Assembly: GCA_035561515.1 (NCBI GenBank)
Contig: DATMXP010000009.1
Span: 1-64,000 of the forward strand
DNA length: 64,000 nt
From: Terriglobales bacterium
GTDB taxonomy: Bacteria; Acidobacteriota; Terriglobia; Terriglobales; Acidobacteriaceae
Direction: 5' to 3'
In this document: positions 52,516 through 62,572 of the stretch, piece after piece
How the letters are laid out: the number at the start of each line of letters is the position of its first letter
How positions within the stretch are numbered: position 1 is the stretch's first letter
Made by a program: the position numbers and the translations under genes
The notes under the pieces: model-generated
Told to the model about the DNA's origin: nothing
The model's input: the letters and a program-made list of their open reading frames with translations, nothing else
Databases searched by the model: none

Positions 52516-53661
52516 TTACGCTTGCGCGGCCGCCGTTCTTGTTTGTCTGGCTGAAGTTTCTGCAATAACTTCCTCATACAATTCCATAGTTTGCTGCGCC
52601 ATGCCGGAGAGAGTGAAACACTCCCGGACTCTTTGGCGGGCGCCTTCCGACAAACGGCGATGCATGTCGCGGTCGCGAAGGAGAACCGTGATTGCCTGCG
52701 AAAGAGCCTCGACACTGGCCGGGGGGACCGTGAGTCCGCTGACGCCGTGTTTCGAGACGAAGGGAACCCCGGAATCAAGTTGCGTGTTGATTACTGGTGT
52801 GCCGCACGCCATGGCTTCGAGTTGCACGATGCCGAAGGCTTCACTGCGAGCGATGGATGGCAACGCAAATATGTCCGCAGCGTGATAGTAGGGCCGGAGA
52901 TCGGAAACTTCGCCCCGGAGGTGAATGCGGTCGGCGCAGCGAGAATCTCGTGCGAGGGTTTGCAACGTCTCATGCAGCGGGCCGGTGCCTATGATCAGCA
53001 AACTGGCGTCAGTCTGGGCGATAGCGCGGACGAGATATTCAAATCCTTTGTAATAGACCAACCGCCCGACGCTGAGAACGATTTTGCTTCCATAACGCTG
53101 CCGGAGTTCTGCGACGCAGTTTGGATCGACATCGCGAAATCTTTGATCATCGACCCCATGAGGGATGACTCGGCATTTGTCGCGATACGGCGAAAGCGTT
53201 GCAGAGCTATCGAGATAGTTTGGCGAGAAGGAAATGATACGGGCGGCACGGGACATCAAACGCTTGAGCCAAGGCTCATAAAGGTATTTGAGCCATTGCT
53301 GGCGGACGATGTCACTATGATGTGTAACGACCAGCGGTGCCGGATGCTGTGAAGCGAAATAGGAAATGACGGCGGTGGGATTCGGCGAGTGCAGGTGAAT
53401 GATATCGGCGGGCGTGCTGCGAATCCATTTCACCATTTCAGGGCAAACTGGGGCGGAAGCCACATTCACCAAGGTCCCGATGCGATGAACACGGATAAGA
53501 CCGTCGGACTCGTGGACGGTACGAGTTGAAGAGTTTGCGACGATCACATCGAGATCGGCTTGGTGCGATATTGCCCGGCAAAGCTCCTGGAGATGCGTTT
53601 CCATTCCGCCCTTGAAAGGTGGATAGAACTTGCCAACGTGGAGGATGCGCGGCCGGGTCAT
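52516..53661 (-). CDS. GT4-family glycosyltransferase
   Basis: A 381-residue GT-B fold enzyme. RILHVGKFYPPFKGGMETHLQEL at the start, VGRLVYYKGFEYLVRAI for the nucleotide-sugar domain, and SEAFGIVQLEAMACGTPVI with the E-x7-E motif place it in family GT4. Sugar and acceptor are unknown. The start overlaps the upstream gene's stop in ATGA. It is the last gene of the glycan operon. Confidence 0.93.
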   Translation of the reverse strand: MTRPRILHVGKFYPPFKGGMETHLQELCRAISHQADLDVIVANSSTRTVHESDGLIRVHRIGTLVNVASAPVCPEMVKWIRSTPADIIHLHSPNPTAVISYFASQHPAPLVVTHHSDIVRQQWLKYLYEPWLKRLMSRAARIISFSPNYLDSSATLSPYRDKCRVIPHGVDDQRFRDVDPNCVAELRQRYGSKIVLSVGRLVYYKGFEYLVRAIAQTDASLLIIGTGPLHETLQTLARDSRCADRIHLRGEVSDLRPYYHAADIFALPSIARSEAFGIVQLEAMACGTPVINTQLDSGVPFVSKHGVSGLTVPPASVEALSQAITVLLRDRDMHRRLSEGARQRVRECFTLSGMAQQTMELYEEVIAETSARQTRTAAAQA

Positions 53662-54830
53662 TTTGCGAGCACCCGCTCGTAGATCTGAGCAACTTTCGCC
53701 GCGTGCGCTTCCCAACTGAAGTGCCGAGCGTGCTCACGCAGAGCTGTATGGCTGGGTGGCGAAGCAAGAGTTCTCAGGATCGCATCCGTCCAGCGGCCAA
53801 TGTCGCCAGCGGGGCAGAAGCAAGTGTTTGCGCCGCCGATTTCTCGCAGGGCTGGGATGTCAGACGCAACCACGGGGGTTCCACAGGCCATTGATTCAAT
53901 CACGGGCAAACCAAATCCTTCGGCTTCCGACGGTTGAAGCGTTGCCGACGCTCGGCGATAGGCGGCCGCGAGCATCGACGGAGTCAGCCGCGGGATGAAA
54001 TCGATGGCCTGCGTCAACTGCAAATCGTTCATGAGTCGTTGTTGTTCGATTGTGAACGGGGTTCCGACGCGAAGAAGTCGAAGCGACGGGAGTTGTTGTC
54101 GCACGGAGGCAAATATCTTCAATAGCAGATCAATGCGTTTGCGCGGGATGGTGCTTCCGACATGGAGGAGTTCGGGAACTACTCCGGCTGGCCGTTGAAT
54201 TGTCTCGGCAAGCGCATGGTCAGCGGCATCCGATTCAGGACTCAAATCCGGATGGACACCGTTATGTATAACGGTCAATTTGTTCGCCGCGATGAGTTGG
54301 TGTCGCAGAATCTGATCGTGAGTAGCGACTGTATTACAGACGACATGCGCTGCCATTTGGAAGCCGCGCAGAATGCGGCGGGTCATCAGCCGGTATGCGA
54401 AAGAGCGCGGTTCACGCGCGGGCTCGATGAGGCAGCGGAACGTGTCCAGATCATGACATGTTACGATCGTGCGTTCAGGCGGCAGATCGTGGACCAGTTG
54501 GGAATAGCTGTGATCCACGATGTGAAACAGGTCAAACTGATCGCGAATAGTGCGCAGATGTCGTGCATATTGCACGAAACGTCCGTATAGGCGGCTGGCT
54601 TTGCCAGGGGATGTGGCACCGTATCGGAGCATAGGTCGTATTAGCCCTACTGCTAACTCGGTGTGCTGGCCGGACAGATTCTGGTAAAGCATATCCGCGA
54701 CCAGGTCCATGCTGGGCCAATTCTCTTCCGCAAAATCGCAGACGATAGCGACTCGCTTCGGCCGACAGGATATCGCCTGAGCCGGTGATTGCATCGAGTT
54801 GGCGGATGTCTCCACGCTATTTGCCTGCAA
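53658..54830 (-). CDS. GT4-family glycosyltransferase
   Basis: A 390-residue GT4 enzyme. Key blocks are KRVAIVCDFAEENWPSMDLV, LHVGSTIPRKRIDLLLKIF and SEAEGFGLPVIESMACGTPVV. The N-terminal 20 residues may be an extension; the frame overlaps the methyltransferase by 14 bases, and ATG 54794 would remove this. It belongs to the overlapping glycan operon. Confidence 0.9.
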   Translation of the reverse strand: MQANSVETSANSMQSPAQAISCRPKRVAIVCDFAEENWPSMDLVADMLYQNLSGQHTELAVGLIRPMLRYGATSPGKASRLYGRFVQYARHLRTIRDQFDLFHIVDHSYSQLVHDLPPERTIVTCHDLDTFRCLIEPAREPRSFAYRLMTRRILRGFQMAAHVVCNTVATHDQILRHQLIAANKLTVIHNGVHPDLSPESDAADHALAETIQRPAGVVPELLHVGSTIPRKRIDLLLKIFASVRQQLPSLRLLRVGTPFTIEQQRLMNDLQLTQAIDFIPRLTPSMLAAAYRRASATLQPSEAEGFGLPVIESMACGTPVVASDIPALREIGGANTCFCPAGDIGRWTDAILRTLASPPSHTALREHARHFSWEAHAAKVAQIYERVLAK

Positions 54831-55539
54831 CCACCATGGAGTGAAGCCCTAACCATCTTGTGATCACGCGCGGATGATCGAGTTTATCGACGAGCATCCA
54901 GGGCCGCCCCGGAATGGGCAGATACATGCCCCGCGATTCATGACGCAATACCCGAAGACCAGCATGACGGATCCAACGCAGAGTTCGCGGCAGCATGACG
55001 AGGTGGTTGATGGGCTGTCCGGTTTCGGTGAAGGGTGTACCTTTGAGCCTCATATATCCGCGATACAGCCCCATGAGGTTCAGATAGTTGGGGGTAGTGA
55101 GGAACAGCTTCCCTCCGGGACGAAGAACGCGGGCGAGTTCCGATACGCCTCGGCGCGGATCGGGAACATGCTCGATTGTGTCGCATGAAACAACGTAATC
55201 AAAACTGCTGTCCGAATGGGCGATCGACTGCATATCGGTGACTTCCCAATCAATATCCAGCCCGAGTGAACTTGCCAGTTCCTTTCCCCTAGTTACACCC
55301 GAGAAGGAGAAGTCAGCTGCTGTCAAATGGGCGCGAGTATTGATGGCGAGCCAGCAGGAGAAGTCACCCCGGCCACATCCAATTTCAAGGACGCGCTTGC
55401 CGGAGAGTTTCTCGTTAAGCAGAAGGGGCTTCAGCATCGAATGCCACGGGGTATTGGCCTCGATGTCGATGTCCGGCTTCAAATGCCATGTGTCGTACGC
55501 TTCGCGGGAACTGGTGGTCGCGACAGGGGGCACACTCAT
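54817..55539 (-). CDS. SAM-dependent methyltransferase
   Basis: A 240-residue class I methyltransferase. Motif I is VLEIGCGRGDFS, motif II-III is SFDYVVSCDTIEHV, and RVLRPGGKLFLTTPN is also typical. It probably methylates a sugar or caps the glycan chain, as O-antigen locus enzymes do; a specific acceptor is not readable. I start at ATG 55539, which overlaps the upstream stop by ATGA; the longer frame to 55653 runs inside the neighbour. Confidence 0.88.
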   Translation of the reverse strand: MSVPPVATTSSREAYDTWHLKPDIDIEANTPWHSMLKPLLLNEKLSGKRVLEIGCGRGDFSCWLAINTRAHLTAADFSFSGVTRGKELASSLGLDIDWEVTDMQSIAHSDSSFDYVVSCDTIEHVPDPRRGVSELARVLRPGGKLFLTTPNYLNLMGLYRGYMRLKGTPFTETGQPINHLVMLPRTLRWIRHAGLRVLRHESRGMYLPIPGRPWMLVDKLDHPRVITRWLGLHSMVVAGK

Positions 55540-57890
55540 TCCGCGCCTCCAGTCGCAACCGAGTATTTCGGAGCGGACGGGTGCGCATGGCCAGAGACGA
55601 TCGCATCGAGGCAGTTCGCGTGTCCCTTCCAGACGACAGATGGTTGTAAACATTCCGCTGCTTTGCGGGCCGCGCGTCCCAACCTTTCACGATTTTGTTG
55701 CTTGTCGATCAAGAACTCGATGGCAGTGCTCAGCGATCGCGCATCACGGACGGGCACGAAGATGGCGTCCCGTTTATCAAGCAGCAGGTCTGGTGCAGCG
55801 CCGACTGGTGTTGTGACAATCGGCAGGGCGCTGGACATAGCTTCTATTAGCGCCACGCTCGAGCCTTCCGACAAACTCGGCAGGACAAAAATGTCGGCCT
55901 GTTCGTGAAGTTCAAGCAACTCGCGTGGGTTGACACGCGGCCTGACAGAGACGCTACCACGAACGATTTCGGGGAACTCCTTGAGAACTTCCTCCTCCGA
56001 AGCCAGAGTGCCGGCACAGCAAAGTTGCAGATCAGGGTAACGCTGGTGCAGGGAAATAAAAGCATCCAGGAGGTACCGGATCCCTTTCATGGGCAGCCAT
56101 TGACCCACGAAAAGAAGTCGGGTGGCACGAGCCGCGTAAGTGCGATGAATATGAAAGAAGCTGTCGGGCGCAGGATTGCTTACGATTTTAGTTTTGTCGC
56201 GTGTTGCCCACCTGTGATCCACAAGAAACTGCGCCTCTTGAGAATTCAAGCACATGAGCAGATCCGCTTCGAGGCAAGAGCACTTTAGGAGCGCTGGAAC
56301 AATCTTGCCCTGTAGCAAACGATAGCGAAAGGACAGCGGCACCTCGCGGGCAAGTTGCTCGAAGTAGAGGGGTTCGAGTCCGTGAAACATGATGGAGGTT
56401 TTGAGCGACTTGAACTTGTTGAAGTGGCGTCGCAGAAATGTGATCAGCCAGCCAGCGTAACTGTGGAACATGGCAACATCGATCTCATCGTCCCGTGTAC
56501 GGAACCAGTTTGCGAGCGCAATCGGGAAGAGAATCGGCGTGAAGCGATGGCCCAGTTTCTGTATCCAAGGAAAGTCGTCGGTGGTCAGAATGGTGCACCT
56601 GTGTCCGCGGCTCTCGAAATACATCGCACGCTGGCAGGTGTTGCGATATACGGCTGTGTGCTCATCGCGGCGAACATGGATGGCGAGAACGATTCGCAAA
56701 GGAGCGATGGGCGGTGACGCGGCGCAGGGCAATTCTTCAGTGAAACTCTTGCCACTCGTGAGGAGAATGCGTCGCACGAGGTCGGAAAAATCATCAAAAA
56801 CGCGTCTTCGGTCGAACTTCTGGACAACGAGCGTGCGACCTTCGCGCGCGCGTCGCTTCGCCTCCTCCGGCTTCGCAATAACTTCGCGCACCCTGGCTGC
56901 GAGTGCGTGATGGTCGCCGACCGGATACGTCCATCCGGTATGCCCGTCGACAACGGTTTCGCGAAGGCCGCCGACACTGGTGGCGATGACAGGGGTTTCA
57001 CACGCCAGTGCTTCGAGTGGCGAAAAGCCGAGGCCTTCTTCTCTGCTTGCTTGCACACAGATATCGCAAACCTGGTAATCAAGAGGAAGCTCGCGATGCG
57101 GATGAACGGCATCGGTTGCAATAACGCGAGTGTGAACGCCGAACTTCTCCGCATCCGCCAGAAACTGACGATAACCTCCACTGCGATGCAAGAGCCACAG
57201 ATCGTGCCCCTCGTCGACAAGGGTGCGAACGGCTCGCAGGAGCGTCTCACTGTCTTTTTCGGGAGCGACTCTGCTTGAGAAGAAAATCAGCGTACCGGTC
57301 CTCGGAAGGCGGAGTTGCGACTTCAATTCTTCCTTAGAAACGAGAGGCGGTTCGAAGATTCTGGTGTCTACCCCGTAGATCGGAATCGTGTGTACGGTGC
57401 GAGCACCGTAACGGCGGACCACGCCCGAAAGATACTCGCTTAGAACTAGGTACCTTTCGCCAAGCAGCGCGTTGAGCCGAGCGAGGAGCGCGACAATGGT
57501 GGCCTCCCGCTTCTGATATGGCCGGCCATACGGGTGAAGAAGTCGACAATGGTAGTAAGCCTCGACGGGCGAACAAACCAGCATGATGACCGGTACGGAG
57601 GTGAACTGTCGGACGATGTTCGCCGCGAGAGCCGCAAGACTGTAGCCCTGAACGAGAACGATGTCGATCTCGGAGCGACGGTGAACCAATTCCGCGAAAA
57701 CAAAGCGGGCGAAGGCAAGCCGTCCGGCAGGGCCGACCGTCATCCATATCCTGGTGGATGGCTGTCGGCTGATCTCCACACCACCCTCAATTTTCCGAGC
57801 GAGGACCGTGAGCTCGAAGTTGTCGGCCAGCCCTTCGATCAGCCTTACGTCAGTGCCGCTTTCTACTATGAAGAGTAGCCGGGGCTTCAA
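55536..57890 (-). CDS. Double glycosyltransferase (two fused GT4 domains)
   Basis: A 784-residue protein with two complete GT4 domains. The first (about 1-390) has SSRVAPEKDSETLLRAVRTL and EEGLGFSPLEALACETPVIATS. The second (about 405-784) has VGQWLPMKGIRYLLDAF and SLSEGSSVALIEAMSSALPIVTT. Two-domain GTs can add alternating sugars to one chain. I start at TTG 57890, because it overlaps the upstream TGA and GAGAGGTG lies just upstream; GTG 57899 is close behind. The longer frame to 58088 overlaps the neighbour by 200 bases and is not used. Confidence 0.88.
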   Translation of the reverse strand: MKPRLLFIVESGTDVRLIEGLADNFELTVLARKIEGGVEISRQPSTRIWMTVGPAGRLAFARFVFAELVHRRSEIDIVLVQGYSLAALAANIVRQFTSVPVIMLVCSPVEAYYHCRLLHPYGRPYQKREATIVALLARLNALLGERYLVLSEYLSGVVRRYGARTVHTIPIYGVDTRIFEPPLVSKEELKSQLRLPRTGTLIFFSSRVAPEKDSETLLRAVRTLVDEGHDLWLLHRSGGYRQFLADAEKFGVHTRVIATDAVHPHRELPLDYQVCDICVQASREEGLGFSPLEALACETPVIATSVGGLRETVVDGHTGWTYPVGDHHALAARVREVIAKPEEAKRRAREGRTLVVQKFDRRRVFDDFSDLVRRILLTSGKSFTEELPCAASPPIAPLRIVLAIHVRRDEHTAVYRNTCQRAMYFESRGHRCTILTTDDFPWIQKLGHRFTPILFPIALANWFRTRDDEIDVAMFHSYAGWLITFLRRHFNKFKSLKTSIMFHGLEPLYFEQLAREVPLSFRYRLLQGKIVPALLKCSCLEADLLMCLNSQEAQFLVDHRWATRDKTKIVSNPAPDSFFHIHRTYAARATRLLFVGQWLPMKGIRYLLDAFISLHQRYPDLQLCCAGTLASEEEVLKEFPEIVRGSVSVRPRVNPRELLELHEQADIFVLPSLSEGSSVALIEAMSSALPIVTTPVGAAPDLLLDKRDAIFVPVRDARSLSTAIEFLIDKQQNRERLGRAARKAAECLQPSVVWKGHANCLDAIVSGHAHPSAPKYSVATGGAE

Positions 57891-59074
57891 GCGGTACACC
57901 TCTCGAAAATCTGCAGTAATTGCGCGAGGTGGGCATCGAGCGAATAGGCCGCCGAGCGGGCAAAAGCGCCGGTGCAAAGTTGACGGTAATGATCGGGGTC
58001 GCTCAACGATTTTACGACGGCATCCGCAAGCGATCGTGATGTGGCAGGAAGCGAAGCGAGGTGCCCGTTGATGCCGTCGTGAAGCCATTCTGGTATGCCG
58101 CCCACGGCGAAGGTGACGGTTGGGACGCCAAGCTGTCCGGCTTCGAGTCCGGAAAGACCGAATGGTTCCGGCCAGATGCTCGGCATGATCAACAGGTGCG
58201 AATTGGCGATCCGTCTCTGAACTTCAACTGCGGACAGCCATCCCGTGAATTCGAACGCGACTGCCTCGGAGGTGATTGTCCGAGCCTGTTTCTCCCAACT
58301 TCCGCGCTCTGGGCCGTCGCCAGCGAAAGTTAGAGACAGCCGTCTGGCAAGCCGACGTTGAATATCGGGAAGAGAATCGATGAGCAGATGGCCACCCTTC
58401 AGCGCATGCATACGGCCGGCAAACATCAGTCGAAGCGGGTCGGTCGCGAAATCATGTGAACAGGGTGGTGCTGCATTTACGCTTCCTGTGAACGGGTATA
58501 CACAATCGGAATGTAAGCCGTGAGCTGACAGCTCTCGCGCCATGTATCCGGAGTTCGCTATTAGCGCGCGATAACGTCGCATCAGTTCAAGACGACGACT
58601 CTGAAGGCGATAGCGAGACAGCATGGTGAAAGGGTTGCGTCCACCGCAGTGATCGGGAAAGTAGTGGAGCAGGCATTGGGGTCCGAACTGACGTTGACAA
58701 GGACCAGGCGTGCTGCCATCCACAGTTTTGTTCCCGCTGATACAGGTACCGTAGTAGTTATGGACGTACAGGGCGCCACAACCGAGAGCAACTACCGCAG
58801 CCTCCAGGTCCGGGTCGTGTAATCCGTGCACGAAGCAGATATCCGGATGCCATTCTCTCAACGACGCTAACGCCATCGTTGAGGAAGAGGCTGAAACACA
58901 CCATTGGGGTACCTCGTCGGGGATCGAAATCCGATCGTGAGTGGAATCGGGATCGTCCTCAAATAAGCAGGCAAGTTCGTGACCAGCACGTGCAAATGCG
59001 GGAATCACGGCGCCGAGATAGACCTCGGCTCCGCCGACCTTACGCCGGCTGTGATTCACAAATGCGATGCGCAT
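57887..59074 (-). CDS. GT4-family glycosyltransferase
   Basis: A 395-residue GT4 enzyme. MRIAFVNHSRRKVGGAEVYL opens the acceptor domain. FAGRMHALKGGHLLIDSL and PEPFGLSGLEAGQLGVPTVTF belong to the donor domain. A Cys/His-rich insert (VHNYYGTCISGNKTVDGSTPGPCQ...) in the first domain is common in such enzymes. I start at ATG 59074; the longer frame to 59179 lacks support. Confidence 0.9.
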   Translation of the reverse strand: MRIAFVNHSRRKVGGAEVYLGAVIPAFARAGHELACLFEDDPDSTHDRISIPDEVPQWCVSASSSTMALASLREWHPDICFVHGLHDPDLEAAVVALGCGALYVHNYYGTCISGNKTVDGSTPGPCQRQFGPQCLLHYFPDHCGGRNPFTMLSRYRLQSRRLELMRRYRALIANSGYMARELSAHGLHSDCVYPFTGSVNAAPPCSHDFATDPLRLMFAGRMHALKGGHLLIDSLPDIQRRLARRLSLTFAGDGPERGSWEKQARTITSEAVAFEFTGWLSAVEVQRRIANSHLLIMPSIWPEPFGLSGLEAGQLGVPTVTFAVGGIPEWLHDGINGHLASLPATSRSLADAVVKSLSDPDHYRQLCTGAFARSAAYSLDAHLAQLLQIFERCTA

Positions 59075-59112
59075 TGATGTGCGTATTTTAGCGTGAGAAG
59101 TTGTTGAAGCTG

Positions 59113-60231
59113 TTAATACTTTGCATCGGCAGTCCGCGACTCGGGCGATGACCTTAGCGCGGATACGACGAGGGGCCAATCAAAGCGGGACCGGTACAGA
59201 CGTTCTCCGCGCTCAGCTAGGTTTGACCGAGCGTTGGGATCGGAGAGAAGACGCAAGCACTCGGCGCCGAGGTTAGAAGGAGTTGTAAGGCAAACGGCGC
59301 CGGTAGAAGGCCAGAAATCTTCGGTGAGATGGCCACTATTTGTAACTACCGCTATTCCGTGCGACAGCGGGTTCATAAGACTTGTGCGGCGGGTACTGAG
59401 GCCGTCTGGGTACGGCTGCAACATGAGATCGCACGAGGAGATGTGCTGGGAGACCTCCGCGTCGCGCAGGAGGCCGGTAGCCTTGATTCGCGTTGATGCT
59501 CCGAGTCTAACGGCAAAGTCAGCACTGTTGCGGCCCATCAGCAGAAGTTCGCAATTGGGATGTTGCTGCAAGAGTTCCTTGAGTGCGGGTTCGAGGAGAG
59601 CGCGTATTCCGGCGGGGTACGTTCCCAAATGGCCGACACGAGGAACCGCCGCCTTGCTTCGAACGACGGGTCTTTGTTCGATTGTGGCCGGTATCGGCAG
59701 CCACTCGAGCGTGATGTGGCTTGGAGCATAGGGTTGTAGGTAGCGGTTCCAGCCGGGAATCGAAATGAAGACCCGCTTCGACGAGCGGAGCAGGGTGCGA
59801 ATCATGCGGCGCTGAACTTGCGAGACAAGGCGTTGTTTCCAGGTTCCGGACGAATCGAGGTAGGGCTCGTGGACCATCAAGTCAACTGAGGCACTCTTTC
59901 GGGCCAGAGATTCTATCCAGCGGCATAGCCAGATGTTCATGGCGCGGTAGCCGTAGCCATGTGGCACGTATTGGAGAAGGATGCGTGGCGATTCTTCAAG
60001 GTGGAGTCGAGCTTCTGTGTGAGCGAAGTTTCGGCGGCTGAAATCACCGAGAGTGCGATGTATAAAAACAGTCGATTCGCGCGCCTCAGAAGATACCTCC
60101 AGGCAGGAGGGCGCCCAGACGTGGACTTCTTCGCCTGATTTAGCAAGATGTTGGGCGAGCAGGCGGGTGTAATCGCTGACGCCCCCGACCTGTGGCGGAT
60201 ATTCGCACGTTATGATGTGCCAGGTTTGCAT
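59113..60231 (-). CDS. GT4-like glycosyltransferase
   Basis: A 372-residue GT-B enzyme with a GT4-type N-terminal domain (WHIITCEYPPQVGGVSDYTRLLAQHL) and a weaker donor domain (RVGHLGTYPAGIRALLEPAL; CDLMLQPYPDGLSTRRTSLM). The canonical E-x7-E motif is not clear, so activity is less certain than for its neighbours. ATG 60231 overlaps the upstream stop by one base (TGATG); the open frame to 60909 is a shadow extension. Confidence 0.82.
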   Translation of the reverse strand: MQTWHIITCEYPPQVGGVSDYTRLLAQHLAKSGEEVHVWAPSCLEVSSEARESTVFIHRTLGDFSRRNFAHTEARLHLEESPRILLQYVPHGYGYRAMNIWLCRWIESLARKSASVDLMVHEPYLDSSGTWKQRLVSQVQRRMIRTLLRSSKRVFISIPGWNRYLQPYAPSHITLEWLPIPATIEQRPVVRSKAAVPRVGHLGTYPAGIRALLEPALKELLQQHPNCELLLMGRNSADFAVRLGASTRIKATGLLRDAEVSQHISSCDLMLQPYPDGLSTRRTSLMNPLSHGIAVVTNSGHLTEDFWPSTGAVCLTTPSNLGAECLRLLSDPNARSNLAERGERLYRSRFDWPLVVSALRSSPESRTADAKY

Positions 60232-61319
60232 CAGTGCGCGTATATCTCCAGACAGCGCTGCACGACCGCAGGCCACGTGAACTTCGTCAGCACGCGTTCC
60301 CGCGCAGCACGGCCCATCGCCGCGGCCTCCGATGGATGGTTTCGGAGCCAGTTGAGTCTCTCTCCGAGGGCTATTGGATTGTTGGGTGGCACAACGAAAC
60401 CGGAAACTCCGTCTTCCACTACCTCGGGCATACTCGCGACGTCGGTACAAATCGCGGGTGTGCCGCACGCCATTCCTTCGAGCAGAGTCTGCCCAAGAAG
60501 TTCTGGGACCTTTGTTTCCTCTCCGTATAGATTGCGGTAAACGCTCGGAAGGACGATGCAAAGAGCAGATCGATAAGCTTGCGTGATGTCGTAGTCGGTG
60601 CAGTCGTGGTGGAAGGCGACCATCTTTCCGGATGCAAGTTTTTGTAGATCCCGAAAGAATTCGTCTCGCATCGGCTGTCCAATGACTTCGAGCGGCATAT
60701 CCTGAGGCATCGCTTCGACGAGATAGTTGATGCCCTTGTGGGGTAAAAGGCGACCGACAAACAAGGCGAAACTGCCCCGGGCCACGGTAGCGTCGGGCGA
60801 AAACTTTTTCGTGTCTACGCCGCCGAGGATGACATGAGACCAGGACTTGCCTTCCTGATTGAAAACGCTTCGGCTGTAATCGCTTATGTGTAGATGCCCG
60901 CGATACCACCGGTCAGTACTTATGTAGGCAGACACATCCCATCCGCCACCACCCAGATCGGTAACGAAAATCTTCTTCGAGGCAAGGTTCGCAAACGCCG
61001 CTGCCATGCTGCTGGCAAGAATGTGCTGCTGGTGGCAGTGAATCACGTCGGCCCGAGAAGCTTCAGCAAACAGCGCGAATGCAAATGGATTGGAGCGCGA
61101 GCCCTGAACGTGCCAGGGATTTCCGACGACACGGACGTCGAGATTGCCCACGCGCTCCGCTCTGTCCGCATCTCCGAAGGTGAACAAACGAGTGGGAACG
61201 ACATCGGCCATGTGTTGTGCAAGTTCGAGGGCGTAGCGTTCCGCTCCACCTAAGACGCCTTTGGCACCGAACAATGCTGGAACTATGTGCAGGACGCGCG
61301 GCGGACCCTTATCGCGCAT
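60231..61319 (-). CDS. GT4-family glycosyltransferase
   Basis: A 362-residue GT4 enzyme. RVLHIVPALFGAKGVLGGAERYALEL and FVGRLLPHKGINYLVEAM, then ETKVPELLGQTLLEGMACGTPAICTD, are the family blocks. It overlaps the Wzt start-side gene by 11 bases, consistent with one operon. Confidence 0.92.
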   Translation of the reverse strand: MRDKGPPRVLHIVPALFGAKGVLGGAERYALELAQHMADVVPTRLFTFGDADRAERVGNLDVRVVGNPWHVQGSRSNPFAFALFAEASRADVIHCHQQHILASSMAAAFANLASKKIFVTDLGGGGWDVSAYISTDRWYRGHLHISDYSRSVFNQEGKSWSHVILGGVDTKKFSPDATVARGSFALFVGRLLPHKGINYLVEAMPQDMPLEVIGQPMRDEFFRDLQKLASGKMVAFHHDCTDYDITQAYRSALCIVLPSVYRNLYGEETKVPELLGQTLLEGMACGTPAICTDVASMPEVVEDGVSGFVVPPNNPIALGERLNWLRNHPSEAAAMGRAARERVLTKFTWPAVVQRCLEIYAH

Positions 61320-62571
61320 CGGCTTTGGCGCCTTTCAAGCCATGAAACTCGAATTCGGCGGGCCAGAAGATAGTCCCATCATTTGCTTGCGGGACCTCGC
61401 CACTACCAAAGACGTCAACCGGGATTACCTCGAAAGAGATCGCGTCGTAAACGGCGTCCAGCAGGTGGTATTCCTCGGCAAGAAAAAGATCGACGGAGTA
61501 GGTCCCCGCCAGCAGCGGCAAGTCGCGGAGATGGCAAACGACAGTTCCGGCACCAAATTGCTCCGAGACCTGATACTGCTTCTGAACATGAGTGGAAGCA
61601 GTGAAGACCGGCACGCCGTAATTGTTCTTCACCGTGACGCTGAGGTTTGGCTTATGGCGCTGGAAGAGGAAGTGGAACTCAACGAAGAGCGAAAGACCTT
61701 CCCCCATCCGAATAGCGGAGGCCGGCAATCCGTTTTGTGACTGGATTGAAACGTTCCGGAGATATGGTTTCATGCCTCCACGGCGTCCAGGATGTTTTAT
61801 CAGTTCGCGGGCGGCGTTTTCGGGAACCGCTTCGGCAGCGAGATACCTGGTGACGATCTCGTGTGGAGGGCCATCGCCAATCAACTTGCCTTCGGAAATG
61901 AACAGACAGCGACTGCAAAGACCCTCAATAGCCGCCATGTTGTGACTTACGAAGAGAACGGTTCGTCCGCTGGCGCTGACATCGCGCATCTTGCCGAGGC
62001 ACTTCTTCTGAAAACTGGCATCGCCGACCGCGAGCACTTCGTCGACAAGCAGGATTTCGGATTCCAGGAATGCGGCCACCGCAAACGCCAGGCGCAGATA
62101 CATCCCGCTTGAGTACCGTTTAACCGGAGTGTCGATGAATTTATCGACTTCTGCGAAGGCGACGATGTCGTCGAACTTTCGGACGATTTCGGCACGCTTC
62201 ATGCCCAGGATCGCGCCATTCAGGAAGATGTTCTCGCGCCCGGTCAGTTCCTGATGAAATCCAGTACCGACCTCAAGGAGACTGCCCACTCGTCCATAGA
62301 GATCGATGCGTCCGGTGGTGGGCTCGGTTATACGGGAGAGAATCTTCAGCAGAGTCGACTTTCCTGCGCCGTTGCGTCCGATGACGCCGATCACATCTCC
62401 CGGGAGCGCATTGAAGCACAGATCGCGTAGAGCCCAGATGGATTCGGTCGGAGCATGACGGCGTGGGCGAAACATCTGCATCAGCGATTCACGCAGCGTC
62501 TGGTACGGGACTTCACGCGCTCCGATCTGGTACTGCTTACTCACTCCCTCGACTTGGATGATCGGTTTCAT
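61309..62571 (-). CDS. wzt: Wzt-type ABC transporter ATP-binding protein
   Basis: A 420-residue ATPase for polysaccharide export. Walker A GRNGAGKS (65-72), signature YSSGMYLRLAFAVA and Walker B ILLVDEVLAVGD are complete. An added C-terminal domain (about 265-405) is the Wzt_C carbohydrate-binding type, which recognises the modified chain end before export. It thus fits ABC-transporter-dependent O-antigen export; the adjacent methyltransferase could make that cap. It lies one base from the permease gene. Confidence 0.93.
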   Translation of the reverse strand: MKPIIQVEGVSKQYQIGAREVPYQTLRESLMQMFRPRRHAPTESIWALRDLCFNALPGDVIGVIGRNGAGKSTLLKILSRITEPTTGRIDLYGRVGSLLEVGTGFHQELTGRENIFLNGAILGMKRAEIVRKFDDIVAFAEVDKFIDTPVKRYSSGMYLRLAFAVAAFLESEILLVDEVLAVGDASFQKKCLGKMRDVSASGRTVLFVSHNMAAIEGLCSRCLFISEGKLIGDGPPHEIVTRYLAAEAVPENAARELIKHPGRRGGMKPYLRNVSIQSQNGLPASAIRMGEGLSLFVEFHFLFQRHKPNLSVTVKNNYGVPVFTASTHVQKQYQVSEQFGAGTVVCHLRDLPLLAGTYSVDLFLAEEYHLLDAVYDAISFEVIPVDVFGSGEVPQANDGTIFWPAEFEFHGLKGAKADAR

Positions 62572-62572
62572 C

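Noticed and set aside
57900-58088. N-terminal extension of the double glycosyltransferase
   Set aside because: It lies fully inside the upstream GT gene; TTG 57890 with GAGAGGTG is a better start.
60232-60909. Long N-terminal extension of the glycosyltransferase at 59113
   Set aside because: It overlaps the neighbour GT gene in another frame and has no protein-like character; ATG 60231 fits the operon overlap.
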